NCBI GenBank assembly: GCA_036504515.1 | Contig: DASXVA010000011.1 | Location: 62,001 to 126,000 of the forward strand | Reading direction: 5' to 3' | Length of the DNA: 64,000 nt | Origin: AWTP1-18 sp036504515 | GTDB taxonomy: Bacteria > Pseudomonadota > Gammaproteobacteria > Burkholderiales > Rhodocyclaceae | Shown here: one piece after another, positions 18,175 through 26,869 of the stretch | How the letters are laid out: each line of letters begins with the position of its first letter | How positions within the stretch are numbered: position 1 is the stretch's first letter | Program-made: the position numbers and the translations under genes | The notes under the pieces: model-generated | Database searches by the model: none | Seen by the model: only the letters and a program-made list of their open reading frames with translations | What the model was told of the DNA's origin: nothing

Positions 18175-18204
18175 GTCGAGCGATTGATTGCATAACAGCT
18201 CGAC
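18175..18204. promoter_or_regulatory. Inverted repeat in the chemoreceptor leader
   Basis: A perfect 7-bp inverted repeat GTCGAGC/GCTCGAC (18175-18181/18198-18204) lies 34 bases before the chemoreceptor start, in a 230-base AT-rich leader. It could be an operator or an mRNA hairpin. No sigma-28 flagellar promoter was recognisable in the leader. Confidence 0.35.
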
Positions 18205-18238
18205 ATAACTGACGTATCTACGTGCAAAGGGAGTTGTT

Positions 18239-19867
18239 ATGGGTTTTTCAGACCTTAGTCTTAGGGGCAAGTTTGTTGCCTGTTTTGGTGTGGTTCTTGT
18301 TTTGATGGTGCTTATCGGAGGGAATGCCTACTTGTCCTTGAGTGGGTTGGCCGATAGCGCCAGTCTGGTTGAGCAGGATATTTATCCCAAGGCGGTTCTG
18401 GCCAATAACTTGGTCAAGCGAGCCAAGGTTGCAGAACGGCTAACGCTGCTGGGGATTATTGAGACTGACCCCAAAGAAGTGGATGCCATTGTTAACAAGA
18501 TCAAGGAAAACGCCGCCGCAAATGCGGCAGACATGGAAAAGCTTGAGAAATTGGTTGTTTCTGAAAAAGGCAAGCAGATGTTTGCCCGCATTCAGGATGC
18601 CCGCGCCGCGGTTCGCACCAAGTATCCCCATCTGTTTGAGTTGATGTCTGCCCGGGAAAGCGCCAAGTCCTCCGTATTTTTGAAGGCAGAGTTGAGCCCC
18701 TCCTTGGCCCGTTTTGAAGAGACGGTGAATGATCTGTCCCGGCATGAAGACGAGAAGATGGGGCTTGCTGTCGTTGAAATGCAGAAGAGCTCAGCAAAGG
18801 CGAGAGTCATTGTTTTGCTCACCAGCGTCTTGGCATTGATTGCTGGGGTTGTTCTGGCCGTATTTCTCTCGAATAATTTTGTTCGCCGCGTTACTGAGGT
18901 GCAAATCATTGCAGAGGCCGTTGCTGCAGGAAACCTGAAGGAAGACGGTGTTCGCCCGACATCAAGCGATGAACTCGGTCGGTTGCTATCTGCCCTGATC
19001 ACTATGCGGACTGAATTGAGCAAAATTATCAGCAATGTTGTCGCGGGTGCATCACAGGTCGCGCAATATGCCGTGCAAGTGTCTTCTTCTGCGCAGCAAG
19101 TTTCCGACAGTGTTCAATCCCAATCCTCTGCAACTGCCTCAGCGGCCGCTGCCGTAGAAGAGCTGACGGTGAGCATCGAGCACGTGGCTACCAACGCACA
19201 TGATGCCGCGCAACGGGCAGAAACAGCCGGTCAGATTGCAACATCCGGTGGGCAACAGGTTTCATCGGCGGCAGCGAGTATTCACGATGTTTCCGTTGAT
19301 GTCGGTAAAGCCTCCGATGACATTGCCGATTTAGCTGAGCAGGTGAACGGTATTGGCACCATTACCGTTGTTATCAAAGAAGTTGCCGATCAAACCAATT
19401 TGCTGGCCCTCAATGCCGCCATTGAGGCGGCCCGGGCGGGTGAGCAGGGCCGTGGTTTTGCAGTGGTGGCGGATGAGGTCCGCAAGCTTGCGGAACGGAC
19501 TTCTCAGTCGGTGCAGGAAATAACTTCGATCATTTCATCCATCGAGCGGGGTGCATTGGCGGCAACAGGCAGTATGAAGCGCGCCTGTGGGGATGTTTCC
19601 CAAGTGGCGGGCACGGCGACGGAAGCTAGTCACGCCATGGGGGAAATTTGTTCGACCTCCCATGAGGTTCGCTTGGCCAGCAATGAGATATCAGAAGCCC
19701 TGATTGAACAGCGTTCAGCCGCGACGGATCTTTCCCGCAGTGTGGAGGCGATTGCCCAGATGTCAGAAGAAAATTCGGCAGCGGTGACGGCGGTGGCCGA
19801 TGTCGCGCAGCGAATGCTGGATACCTCCAGCGAACTCAAGAGTAGCGTTTCACGGTTCAGCGTTTAA
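18239..19867 (+). CDS. Methyl-accepting chemotaxis protein with 4HB sensor domain
   Basis: The 542-residue receptor has an N-terminal helix (about 12-32), a periplasmic four-helix-bundle domain of about 155 residues, a second helix (about 190-212), HAMP, and the cytoplasmic signalling domain. The signalling tip contains the highly conserved block around DQTNLLALNAAIEAARAGEQ, used to dock CheW and CheA. It lacks an obvious C-terminal NWETF-type CheR-binding pentapeptide. GGGAG lies 6 bases upstream of the ATG. The ligand is unknown, and no che genes are in this window. Confidence 0.92.
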   Translation: MGFSDLSLRGKFVACFGVVLVLMVLIGGNAYLSLSGLADSASLVEQDIYPKAVLANNLVKRAKVAERLTLLGIIETDPKEVDAIVNKIKENAAANAADMEKLEKLVVSEKGKQMFARIQDARAAVRTKYPHLFELMSARESAKSSVFLKAELSPSLARFEETVNDLSRHEDEKMGLAVVEMQKSSAKARVIVLLTSVLALIAGVVLAVFLSNNFVRRVTEVQIIAEAVAAGNLKEDGVRPTSSDELGRLLSALITMRTELSKIISNVVAGASQVAQYAVQVSSSAQQVSDSVQSQSSATASAAAAVEELTVSIEHVATNAHDAAQRAETAGQIATSGGQQVSSAAASIHDVSVDVGKASDDIADLAEQVNGIGTITVVIKEVADQTNLLALNAAIEAARAGEQGRGFAVVADEVRKLAERTSQSVQEITSIISSIERGALAATGSMKRACGDVSQVAGTATEASHAMGEICSTSHEVRLASNEISEALIEQRSAATDLSRSVEAIAQMSEENSAAVTAVADVAQRMLDTSSELKSSVSRFSV

Positions 19868-19918
19868 GGTATGGCCTGCCTTCCTTGTGTTGCAAGGAAG
19901 GCAGCTGCTCCAATTGGG

Positions 19919-21376
19919 TTAGAGTCGGTACTCCATCTGCAATTTGATTTGCAGTCGTTTGGCTTGTTCAAAGGATTCCTTAAGAACGTGGCGGTCCAGG
20001 CTGTTGAGCCGGGCCGGCTCAATACGGTTGGCCCGGCCTTCTTCCACATCCACGTCCTGATTGCGCAGGCGTAGTTGCTGGATGAAATAGAACCCGTCAA
20101 TCAGCGCGCTGACATCTTCGCCGGCCATCTTGCCGTGCTTTTCCAGGGCACGCAGACGCTGGGCTGTGGAGGTTTCGCCGATGCCGTTGGCCAGGGCCAG
20201 AATCCGGGCCGCATCAACAAAGGGGCGGGAACCGAAGGCCTTGAGGTCGATGGTGCGCGGGTATTCGCCGCCCTTATCCACGACAAAGTTACCGAAGAAG
20301 CCGATGGGTGGCTTGGCCCGGTGCGCGTTTTCGGCCATGAAGCGCTGGAACATGGGTTGGTCGGGAATGGCTTTGAGTAACCACTCCCTCAACTCTTCGG
20401 CCAATTCGGTGTGACCCTGGATGGGACGGAAGTCAAAGAAGATGGTAGCGTTGAGCAGGGCATCCGGATTTGCGCTGCGCATCCAGGTGAGAAAGCGCTC
20501 TTTCCATTCGTCCAAAGACAGACACAGGTCCGGATTGCTGGCCATGATGTTTCCCTTGCAGAGGGGGAAACCACAGGCATCGAGGCGGCGATTCACTTCC
20601 TTGGCAAAGGGCAGGAAAGCATTACGCAGGGCATCCGCTTCCCCCGGGGGGGCAAGGAAGATGATGCCGTTATCCTGGTCCGTGGACAAGGTTTGCTCGA
20701 AGCGACCCTCGGAGCCGAAGGCCAGCCAGACCCAATCCACCCGGGGCAGGGAAAAATCAAGACAGGTCAGTTCCACCAGCCGCACGGCGAGCAAGTCGTT
20801 GAGGGTGGAGAGCGTTTCGGTTAATTGTTCGGCGGCGGCACCATCGGCCAGCATCTGGCGACCAATGCGGCGAATGTCTTCGGCGGCGGCAATCAGGCTG
20901 TCCAGGTCCCGGGCGCTGCGGATGGCGCTGGCCATGGCTTTGGCGCCACCCCTTTGCACGTCGAGGATGTCGCTCTGGGAAATCACACCGGCGAGGCGGT
21001 CGGAGGAGTCCACCACGATGACGTGATGGATGCCGTGGCGCGCCAGCAGCATTTCCGCCTGGTAGGCCGTGGCGCGCCAGTTGAGGGCGACCAGGGTCTG
21101 GCCGCCGATGGCGGTGAGAACCATCTGGTCCAGATCGAAGGCGGGAGAGGCGGCTTGCCGCAGCAGATCCCGCAGGGTGAAGATGCCCATGGGCCTGCTG
21201 CTTTCCGGTTCGACGATGACGACGGAGCCGATTTTCTTTTCGGCCATGGTCTCCACCACTTCCCGCAGGGGCGTTTCGGGGGAGACGGAAACAGGGGGCT
21301 GGCGGATGAACTCGGCCAGGGGACTGTGCAGATTGAGACGTTTCCTGCGGGCTTCCGGGGATGCGTGGGTGGTCAC
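19919..21376 (-). CDS. CBS-domain protein with DUF294 nucleotidyltransferase-like domains
   Basis: The 485-residue cytoplasmic protein has a pair of CBS domains (about 20-140: PVSVSPETPLREVVETM..KIGSVVIVE and GIHHVIVVDSSDRLAGVIS). These precede a DUF294 nucleotidyltransferase-like domain with GSEGR and the acidic TDQDNG motif (about 225-245) and a C-terminal DUF294_C helical domain. Its relatives resemble GlnD-type transferases but their substrate is unknown. CBS pairs usually bind adenine nucleotides. The start is GTG with AGGAG 8-9 bases away. It follows the exonuclease gene by 23 bases. In several gammaproteobacteria this pair sits beside yjcH-actP, hinting at control of acetate metabolism. 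Confidence 0.85.
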   Translation of the reverse strand: MTTHASPEARRKRLNLHSPLAEFIRQPPVSVSPETPLREVVETMAEKKIGSVVIVEPESSRPMGIFTLRDLLRQAASPAFDLDQMVLTAIGGQTLVALNWRATAYQAEMLLARHGIHHVIVVDSSDRLAGVISQSDILDVQRGGAKAMASAIRSARDLDSLIAAAEDIRRIGRQMLADGAAAEQLTETLSTLNDLLAVRLVELTCLDFSLPRVDWVWLAFGSEGRFEQTLSTDQDNGIIFLAPPGEADALRNAFLPFAKEVNRRLDACGFPLCKGNIMASNPDLCLSLDEWKERFLTWMRSANPDALLNATIFFDFRPIQGHTELAEELREWLLKAIPDQPMFQRFMAENAHRAKPPIGFFGNFVVDKGGEYPRTIDLKAFGSRPFVDAARILALANGIGETSTAQRLRALEKHGKMAGEDVSALIDGFYFIQQLRLRNQDVDVEEGRANRIEPARLNSLDRHVLKESFEQAKRLQIKLQMEYRL

Positions 21377-21399
21377 AGTACAGCGCTCCTATTTCTCGA

Positions 21400-23532
21400 T
21401 CAGTATTTGATGCGGGCGTGCCAGGTTTGCTCGGCCGCTTCCAGGGCTTGACGCAGGGTAACGATGCCCTTGTCGGCCAGCAGGGGCAGCATGCGCAGGA
21501 ATACCTGACCGGTCACCAGAGCGTCGGCCAGGGCGTTGTGGCGATTGCCGACGGCAATGCCCAGCCGCTCGGCAATGGCTTCAAGGCGATGGGATTCCTG
21601 GCCGGGGTGGATCAGACTGGACAGCAGCAGGGTGTCCAGCACCGGCTGGGCAAAACGTAGGCCGGTACGGGCTTCCTTCAATTGCAGGAAACGCATGTCG
21701 AAGGCGGCGTTGTGGCCGATCAGGACGGTATCGGCGCAGAAGTCGTAGAAGTTGGGCAGCACGGCATCGATGGCGGGTTGGTCGCGAACCATGTCGTCGG
21801 TGATGCCGTGAATGGGAATGCCTTCCGGCTTGATGGGAAAGCCTGGGTTGACCAGTTGATCAAAAGTCTCCTGGGACAGCAGGCGGCTGTTGAGCAGATG
21901 CACCGCGCCAACCTGGATGATTTCATCCCCCTTCGAGGGCTCAAGACCGGTGGTTTCGGTATCGAATACGGTGCAGGCCAGTTCGGTCAGCTTGCGATCC
22001 AGGTCCACGCCTTCGTGACGGAAGTCGAAGAGATTGAAGTCGTAGTATTCAGGACGAGCCGAATTGAGGCTGATGGTTGAAGCATCCCGCAGGGTTTCCG
22101 GCGCCGGCGCCGTAGCGATGGGGAGGGACAACCGAAGAATGCGGCGATGGGCAGCGCTGTCATGGAGGAAGCGCAGGGCGCCGCCGTGCCGTTCCATCAC
22201 CTGGCGCAGGGTCAGGGTATCGGTGTTGGCATCGCCGACGGGATCCAGTTCCCAGGTGAACAGCGTTTCCGAGGACATGGGTGTGCCGCTCCAGATCAGG
22301 TCCAGGCTGGCTCGGCCCGTTTCCTCCGGATCGGTTTGCAGGGCAAGGCGCAACTCCCGCAATTCGTATTGGTCCTCAAGGCGCAGGGCAAGAAAAACTA
22401 CGGCCTCAATCAACGCATAGCTGTCGGCCTGAACCCAGAGGTCGGGCTCCACGGTTTCCGTCTTGAGGCCCAGTTTTGTGTGGGCGGTAAGGCCCTGCAA
22501 CAGGGCGCTGATCAAGTCGGTGGCGGGAATGTCTTCCAGGGGCCAGGGGCTGCGCAGGGAACCCATGAGCTGGAGGGCATCCCGGTCGAACTGGGCCATG
22601 GCCGCCGCCAGGGATTGCTGGCTGGCTTCGTCCTGCAGCAAAGTCGCCAAGCGGGACAATTGCGTGCGCTGACCTGCGGTCAGGGTGTGAAAAGCGTGAT
22701 TGCGTTTGATGTCCCGCTCGAAGCGACGGGTGATGTCTTCCACCGTCAGCACGTAGCCACTCATGGCCGTGGCGTCTTCGCCATTGCCCGTCAACACGGG
22801 TGCCATGTGTATGTGGAGCAGGCGGCCTTCGGGCAGGGTGACCACAAAGTGCGTGACGGGATGCAGATTGCCGCCCTGCAGTCTTTGTTCAATCAGGCTT
22901 TGGCCGTGTTGCAGGCGCTTGCGGTCGAGCAGGGGGTAAACGGAACGGCCTAGGCCGAGAACTGGGCAGGTTGTGCCGGAGCTGGTTCCTGCCCGGAATT
23001 GCAGTCGCGCCCTTTGGTTGTAGAGCAGGATGCGGCCATCTCTGTTGCAGACGATGACGCCCATGGCCAGTTCGGACATCAGGGCTGCCAGTCGATTACG
23101 TTCGTTCTCTACGCTTTCTTTTGCGGTGGCGATCTGTTGTTCCACATCCACCAGCAGGCCATCCCGTTGCTGGGCCAATTCATTGGCCGCCTGGGCTAGC
23201 TCCTGCACCTCTGGCGGTCCTTCGGGAGCAACCCGGAAATCCCGGTTGGCACTGAGCATCAAACGCAGATGTTCGGCCATGCGGTGCAGGCCTTCCACAT
23301 ACTGGCTGAACAGGTGGCGGAGGATGCCGGCTCCCAGGGCGAAACCGGCCAGGGTCATGACCACGCCCACCGGCATGCGGTGGAGCAGTACCTTGGTCAG
23401 GGTTTCCCGCTCGGCCTCGGGCATATCCAGCAGTAGCGTGACAGCGGTCAGCATGAACGGGCCTGTCATCAAAAAGCCCAGCACGACCAGCGCAAGCCAG
23501 AAGCGCGTGCGTGCATTCAAGGAATTACCCAT
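21400..23532 (-). CDS. Membrane PAS protein fused to a DnaQ-like 3'-5' exonuclease
   Basis: The 710-residue protein has two N-terminal membrane helices (about 12-35 and 50-70), a coiled coil and a PAS domain (around 150-260). A region at about 300-490 looks like a degenerate histidine-kinase core with no clear phospho-acceptor histidine or intact N/G boxes. The C-terminal DEDDh exonuclease (518-710) has FDTETTG with D524 and E526, the HNAAFD motif with D612, and H665/D670, so the nuclease looks active. It is the first gene of a two-gene unit with the CBS-DUF294 gene. Fusion of a membrane sensor to a DNA polymerase epsilon-type nuclease is odd; its substrate is unknown. Confidence 0.82.
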   Translation of the reverse strand: MGNSLNARTRFWLALVVLGFLMTGPFMLTAVTLLLDMPEAERETLTKVLLHRMPVGVVMTLAGFALGAGILRHLFSQYVEGLHRMAEHLRLMLSANRDFRVAPEGPPEVQELAQAANELAQQRDGLLVDVEQQIATAKESVENERNRLAALMSELAMGVIVCNRDGRILLYNQRARLQFRAGTSSGTTCPVLGLGRSVYPLLDRKRLQHGQSLIEQRLQGGNLHPVTHFVVTLPEGRLLHIHMAPVLTGNGEDATAMSGYVLTVEDITRRFERDIKRNHAFHTLTAGQRTQLSRLATLLQDEASQQSLAAAMAQFDRDALQLMGSLRSPWPLEDIPATDLISALLQGLTAHTKLGLKTETVEPDLWVQADSYALIEAVVFLALRLEDQYELRELRLALQTDPEETGRASLDLIWSGTPMSSETLFTWELDPVGDANTDTLTLRQVMERHGGALRFLHDSAAHRRILRLSLPIATAPAPETLRDASTISLNSARPEYYDFNLFDFRHEGVDLDRKLTELACTVFDTETTGLEPSKGDEIIQVGAVHLLNSRLLSQETFDQLVNPGFPIKPEGIPIHGITDDMVRDQPAIDAVLPNFYDFCADTVLIGHNAAFDMRFLQLKEARTGLRFAQPVLDTLLLSSLIHPGQESHRLEAIAERLGIAVGNRHNALADALVTGQVFLRMLPLLADKGIVTLRQALEAAEQTWHARIKY

Positions 23533-23642
23533 TCAGGTCCTACCCTCCTCCAGTGTCTTTCCGTTTTTCGGCCCCTTGGGGGCTCTCTACGGGGCATTAT
23601 CCCCTTATGTCAGGCGGGGTTTTGCGCAGTTGGTATTGATTT

Positions 23643-24710
23643 TTAGCGCAGGATGTCCTTCAGGGCGGTTACCAGTGCGGCGCATTGCTCATCGGTGCCG
23701 ACCGTAATGCGCAGGAACTGGTCGATGCGGGGCTTGGCAAAATGACGGACGATGATGCTGCGGTCCCGTAACTGTCTTGAAAGTTCGGCAGCATCCCGTT
23801 GCGGATGGCGGGCAAAGATGAAGTTGGCGGCAGAAGGCAGTACGTCGAAGCCGAGGTCCTGCATCTGCGCTACCAAAGTATCGCGACTGGCCATGACGGC
23901 CTTGCGAGTGGTGTCGAAGTGCTCCCGGTCCTTGATGGCTTCCGTGGCGCCGGCCAGGGCAAGACGGTCCAGAGGGTAGGAGTTGAAGCTGTCCTTGACC
24001 CGCTCAAGCCCTTCGATCAGCTCTGTCGACCCGAGGGCGAAGCCGACCCGCAGCCCGGCTAGGGAGCGGGATTTGGACAGGGTCTGTACCACCAGCAGAT
24101 TAGGGTAGCGGGCAATCAGGCCTGCTGCTGTGGGCAGAACGTCGCCACCGAAATCCACATAGGCTTCGTCCACCACCACGACGGAGTCGGGATTGGCTTT
24201 GAGGATGCGCTCCACTTCATCCAGGCCCAGCAGAATTCCGGTGGGGGCATTGGGGTTGGGAAAGATGATGCCGCCATTGGGGGCAAGGTAGTCCTCGGCT
24301 TTGAGGCGGAAAGCCTCATCCAGGGGCACGGCCTTGAAGGCGATGTCGTAGAGGCCGCAGTAGACCGGATAAAAGCTGTAGGTGATGTCCGGAAAGAGAA
24401 TGGGATGCTCATGCTTGAGCAGGGCCATGAAAATATGGGCCAGTACTTCGTCGGAACCGTTGCCGACGAACACGTTCGTTGTTTCCAGACCGTAGAACGC
24501 TGCCACCGCCTGTTTGAGCTTTTCGCCGGTAGGGTCCGGATAGAGTTTGAGGCTGTCCCCCAGCTCCGCCTGCATGGCGGCAATGGCCTTGGGCGACGGG
24601 CCGTAGGGGTTTTCGTTGGTATTGAGTTTGACCAGATTGGCCAGTTTGGGCTGCTCCCCGGGAACATAGGGGGTCAGGGTGTGAACGGTTTTGCTCCAGA
24701 AGCGGCTCAT
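23643..24710 (-). CDS. hisC: Histidinol-phosphate aminotransferase
   Basis: The 355-residue fold-type I PLP enzyme converts imidazole acetol phosphate and glutamate to histidinol phosphate. Landmarks are LNTNENPYGPSP near 30-40, the DEAYVDF cofactor aspartate (181) and K213 in LSKSRSLAGLR, the PLP lysine. I start at ATG 24710 (MSRFWSKTV), a typical HisC opening. The longer in-frame version adds a non-conserved leader. It is divergent from hisB with 135 bases between starts, whereas the usual betaproteobacterial order has hisC and hisB in the same direction. hisG and hisD are not here. Confidence 0.95.
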   Translation of the reverse strand: MSRFWSKTVHTLTPYVPGEQPKLANLVKLNTNENPYGPSPKAIAAMQAELGDSLKLYPDPTGEKLKQAVAAFYGLETTNVFVGNGSDEVLAHIFMALLKHEHPILFPDITYSFYPVYCGLYDIAFKAVPLDEAFRLKAEDYLAPNGGIIFPNPNAPTGILLGLDEVERILKANPDSVVVVDEAYVDFGGDVLPTAAGLIARYPNLLVVQTLSKSRSLAGLRVGFALGSTELIEGLERVKDSFNSYPLDRLALAGATEAIKDREHFDTTRKAVMASRDTLVAQMQDLGFDVLPSAANFIFARHPQRDAAELSRQLRDRSIIVRHFAKPRIDQFLRITVGTDEQCAALVTALKDILR

Positions 24711-24845
24711 GGGGATGCTTTTCAGGACATGAGGAAAAGGGCGCAACCAAGGGAAAAACAAGTCAATCCCCGGGGGCGATGAAACGCGCGCCAGAAGGCC
24801 AAAATGGTATCATGCAGCCGCTTTCAGACCTCAAATTTCCCAGTC

Positions 24846-25430
24846 ATGCGGCAAGCCGAAATCTCTCGTAATACCCTTGAAACACAGGTTTCCGTGCGTC
24901 TCAATTTGGACGGTACGGGCAAATCCAATCTGGCGACCGGTGTCGGTTTTCTCGACCATATGCTGGATCAGATTGCCCGTCACGGCATGATCGATCTGGA
25001 AGTCAAAGCCCATGGCGACCTACATATTGATGCCCACCACACGGTGGAAGACATCGGTATCACCGTCGGCCAGGCTCTTGCCAAGGCGGTTGGCGACAAG
25101 AAAGGCCTGTTGCGCTACGGCCATGCCTATGTGCCCCTTGACGAAGCCTTGACCCGGGTTGTGATCGATCTCTCTGGCCGCCCCGGACTGGCTTTCAACG
25201 TGCCGTTCACCCGGGCTACCATCGGCGACTTCGATGTGGATCTGGTGCGGGAATTCTTCCAGGGCCTGGTCAATCACGCCGCTATTACCGTGCATATCGA
25301 CAACCTGAAGGGGGAAAACTCCCACCATCAGGCCGAAACCGTGTTCAAAGCTTTTGGCCGCGCCTTGCGCATGGCAGCAGAAGCTGATCCCCGTTCCAGT
25401 GGAATTCCTTCCACCAAGGGCACTCTCTAA
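24846..25430 (+). CDS. hisB: Imidazoleglycerol-phosphate dehydratase
   Basis: This 194-residue monofunctional enzyme dehydrates imidazole glycerol phosphate. The paired metal-binding motifs are present (GVGFLDHMLDQIARH, DLHIDAHHTVEDIGI, and GENSHHQAE towards the C-terminus). The fused phosphatase domain of enterobacterial HisB is absent. Start ATG 24846 gives MRQAEISRNT, the expected beginning; the longer in-frame start at 24804 does not. It leads the hisBHAFIE operon. Confidence 0.96.
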   Translation: MRQAEISRNTLETQVSVRLNLDGTGKSNLATGVGFLDHMLDQIARHGMIDLEVKAHGDLHIDAHHTVEDIGITVGQALAKAVGDKKGLLRYGHAYVPLDEALTRVVIDLSGRPGLAFNVPFTRATIGDFDVDLVREFFQGLVNHAAITVHIDNLKGENSHHQAETVFKAFGRALRMAAEADPRSSGIPSTKGTL

Positions 25431-25456
25431 AACACCTTTTTCAGTCGAGCAAGACC

Positions 25457-26095
25457 ATGAGCACTGTCGCCGTCGTTGATTACGGCATGGGTAACCTGCG
25501 TTCCGTGGCGAAAGCCCTGGAGCATGTTGCCGATGAGTCACAGATTGTTGTCACGGCTGACCCGGCAGTGGTTGCTGCGGCGGACCGTGTCGTGGTGCCA
25601 GGGCAAGGAGCTTTGCCTGATTGCATGGAGCAATTGCGGCAGCGGGGCCTGAAGGATGCGGTGATTCGCGCTGCTGCTGAAAAGCCTTTTCTCGGCATCT
25701 GTGTCGGCTTGCAAATGCTGTTCGATCATGGCGAAGAGGGCAATGTCCCTGGCTTGGGCGTATTGGCCGGCCAGGTGCCCCGCTTCCCCCGGGGGAAGAT
25801 GCTGGCCGCTGATGGCAGCCAACTGAAGGTGCCCCATATGGGCTGGAACGAAGTGCATCAGGCCAAGCCCCATGCCCTGTGGGATGGGATTGAAGATGAC
25901 TCCCGCTTCTACTTTGTTCACAGTTATTACGTTGTGCCCGCCGACGAGGCTGTTACGCTAGGCACAACGACCTACGGTGTTTCCTTTACCAGTGCTGTGG
26001 CCCGGGATAACATCGTTGCTGTTCAATTCCATCCGGAAAAGAGTGCCCAGTCTGGGTTGCGTCTATTGCGCAACTTCATGTACTGGAACCCCTGA
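25457..26095 (+). CDS. hisH: Imidazole glycerol phosphate synthase, glutaminase subunit
   Basis: The 212-residue class I glutamine amidotransferase supplies ammonia to HisF. The nucleophile elbow is GICVGLQMLF, and the catalytic His/Glu pair lies in QFHPEKS near the C-terminus. The N-terminal VDYGMGNLRS is diagnostic. It lies 26 bases after hisB and 27 before hisA. The HisF partner is two genes downstream, the normal arrangement. Confidence 0.96.
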   Translation: MSTVAVVDYGMGNLRSVAKALEHVADESQIVVTADPAVVAAADRVVVPGQGALPDCMEQLRQRGLKDAVIRAAAEKPFLGICVGLQMLFDHGEEGNVPGLGVLAGQVPRFPRGKMLAADGSQLKVPHMGWNEVHQAKPHALWDGIEDDSRFYFVHSYYVVPADEAVTLGTTTYGVSFTSAVARDNIVAVQFHPEKSAQSGLRLLRNFMYWNP

Positions 26096-26122
26096 AATTT
26101 TCACCGCTGATTTTTAACTTCT

Positions 26123-26866
26123 ATGCTGCTGATACCTGCTATTGACCTGAAAGACGGACATTGCGTGCGCCTCAAACAGGGCGATATGGACGATGCCACG
26201 GTGTTCTCCGAAGAACCTGCCGCCATGGCGCGCCACTGGATAGAACAAGGTGCGCGGCGCCTGCATCTGGTTGACTTGAACGGCGCCTTTGCCGGCAAGC
26301 CCAAGAATGAGTCCGCCATCAAGGCCATTCTCAAGGAAGTGGGAACTGAAATCCCCGTTCAGCTTGGTGGCGGCATTCGCGACCTGGATACCATTGAACG
26401 CTGTCTGGATGACGGTATTACCTACGTGATTATCGGTACAGCAGCGGTGAAGAATCCTGGCTTCCTCAAGGATGCTTGCACAGCTTTCCCCGGCCACATC
26501 ATCGTCGGTCTTGACGCCAAAGACGGCAAGGTGGCGGTGGACGGCTGGTCCAAGCTTACCGGTCATGATGTGATCGACCTCGCTAAGAAGTTTGAGGATT
26601 ACGGCGTGGAAGGCGTGATTTACACCGATATCGGCCGTGACGGCATGCTCTCCGGCGTCAATATCGACGCGACTGTCAAGCTGGCTCAGGCTCTGCGCAT
26701 TCCTGTCATTGCCAGCGGCGGCATCGGCAGCGTGGATGACGTCAAGGCCCTTTGCGCCGTGGAAGCCGAAGGCATCACCGGTGCCATTACCGGCCGTGCC
26801 ATCTACGAAGGCAAGCTGGATTTCGCCAAGGCCCAGGCCGAGGCTGATCTTCTCGGCGGCAAGTAA
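26123..26866 (+). CDS. hisA: Phosphoribosylformimino-AICAR-phosphate isomerase
   Basis: The 247-residue (beta-alpha)8 barrel opens with LLIPAIDLKDGHCVRLKQGD, including the catalytic Asp, and carries the second catalytic Asp in YTDIGRDGML. The phosphate-binding GGI and GRA loops are in each half. It catalyses the Amadori rearrangement feeding HisF. It is an internal gene of the his operon, 3 bases from hisF. Confidence 0.96.
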   Translation: MLLIPAIDLKDGHCVRLKQGDMDDATVFSEEPAAMARHWIEQGARRLHLVDLNGAFAGKPKNESAIKAILKEVGTEIPVQLGGGIRDLDTIERCLDDGITYVIIGTAAVKNPGFLKDACTAFPGHIIVGLDAKDGKVAVDGWSKLTGHDVIDLAKKFEDYGVEGVIYTDIGRDGMLSGVNIDATVKLAQALRIPVIASGGIGSVDDVKALCAVEAEGITGAITGRAIYEGKLDFAKAQAEADLLGGK

Positions 26867-26869
26867 TTC

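Noticed and set aside
18006..18238. Possible flagellar sigma-28 promoter for the chemoreceptor
   Set aside because: No pair resembling TAAAG and GCCGATAA with suitable spacing was found in the leader.
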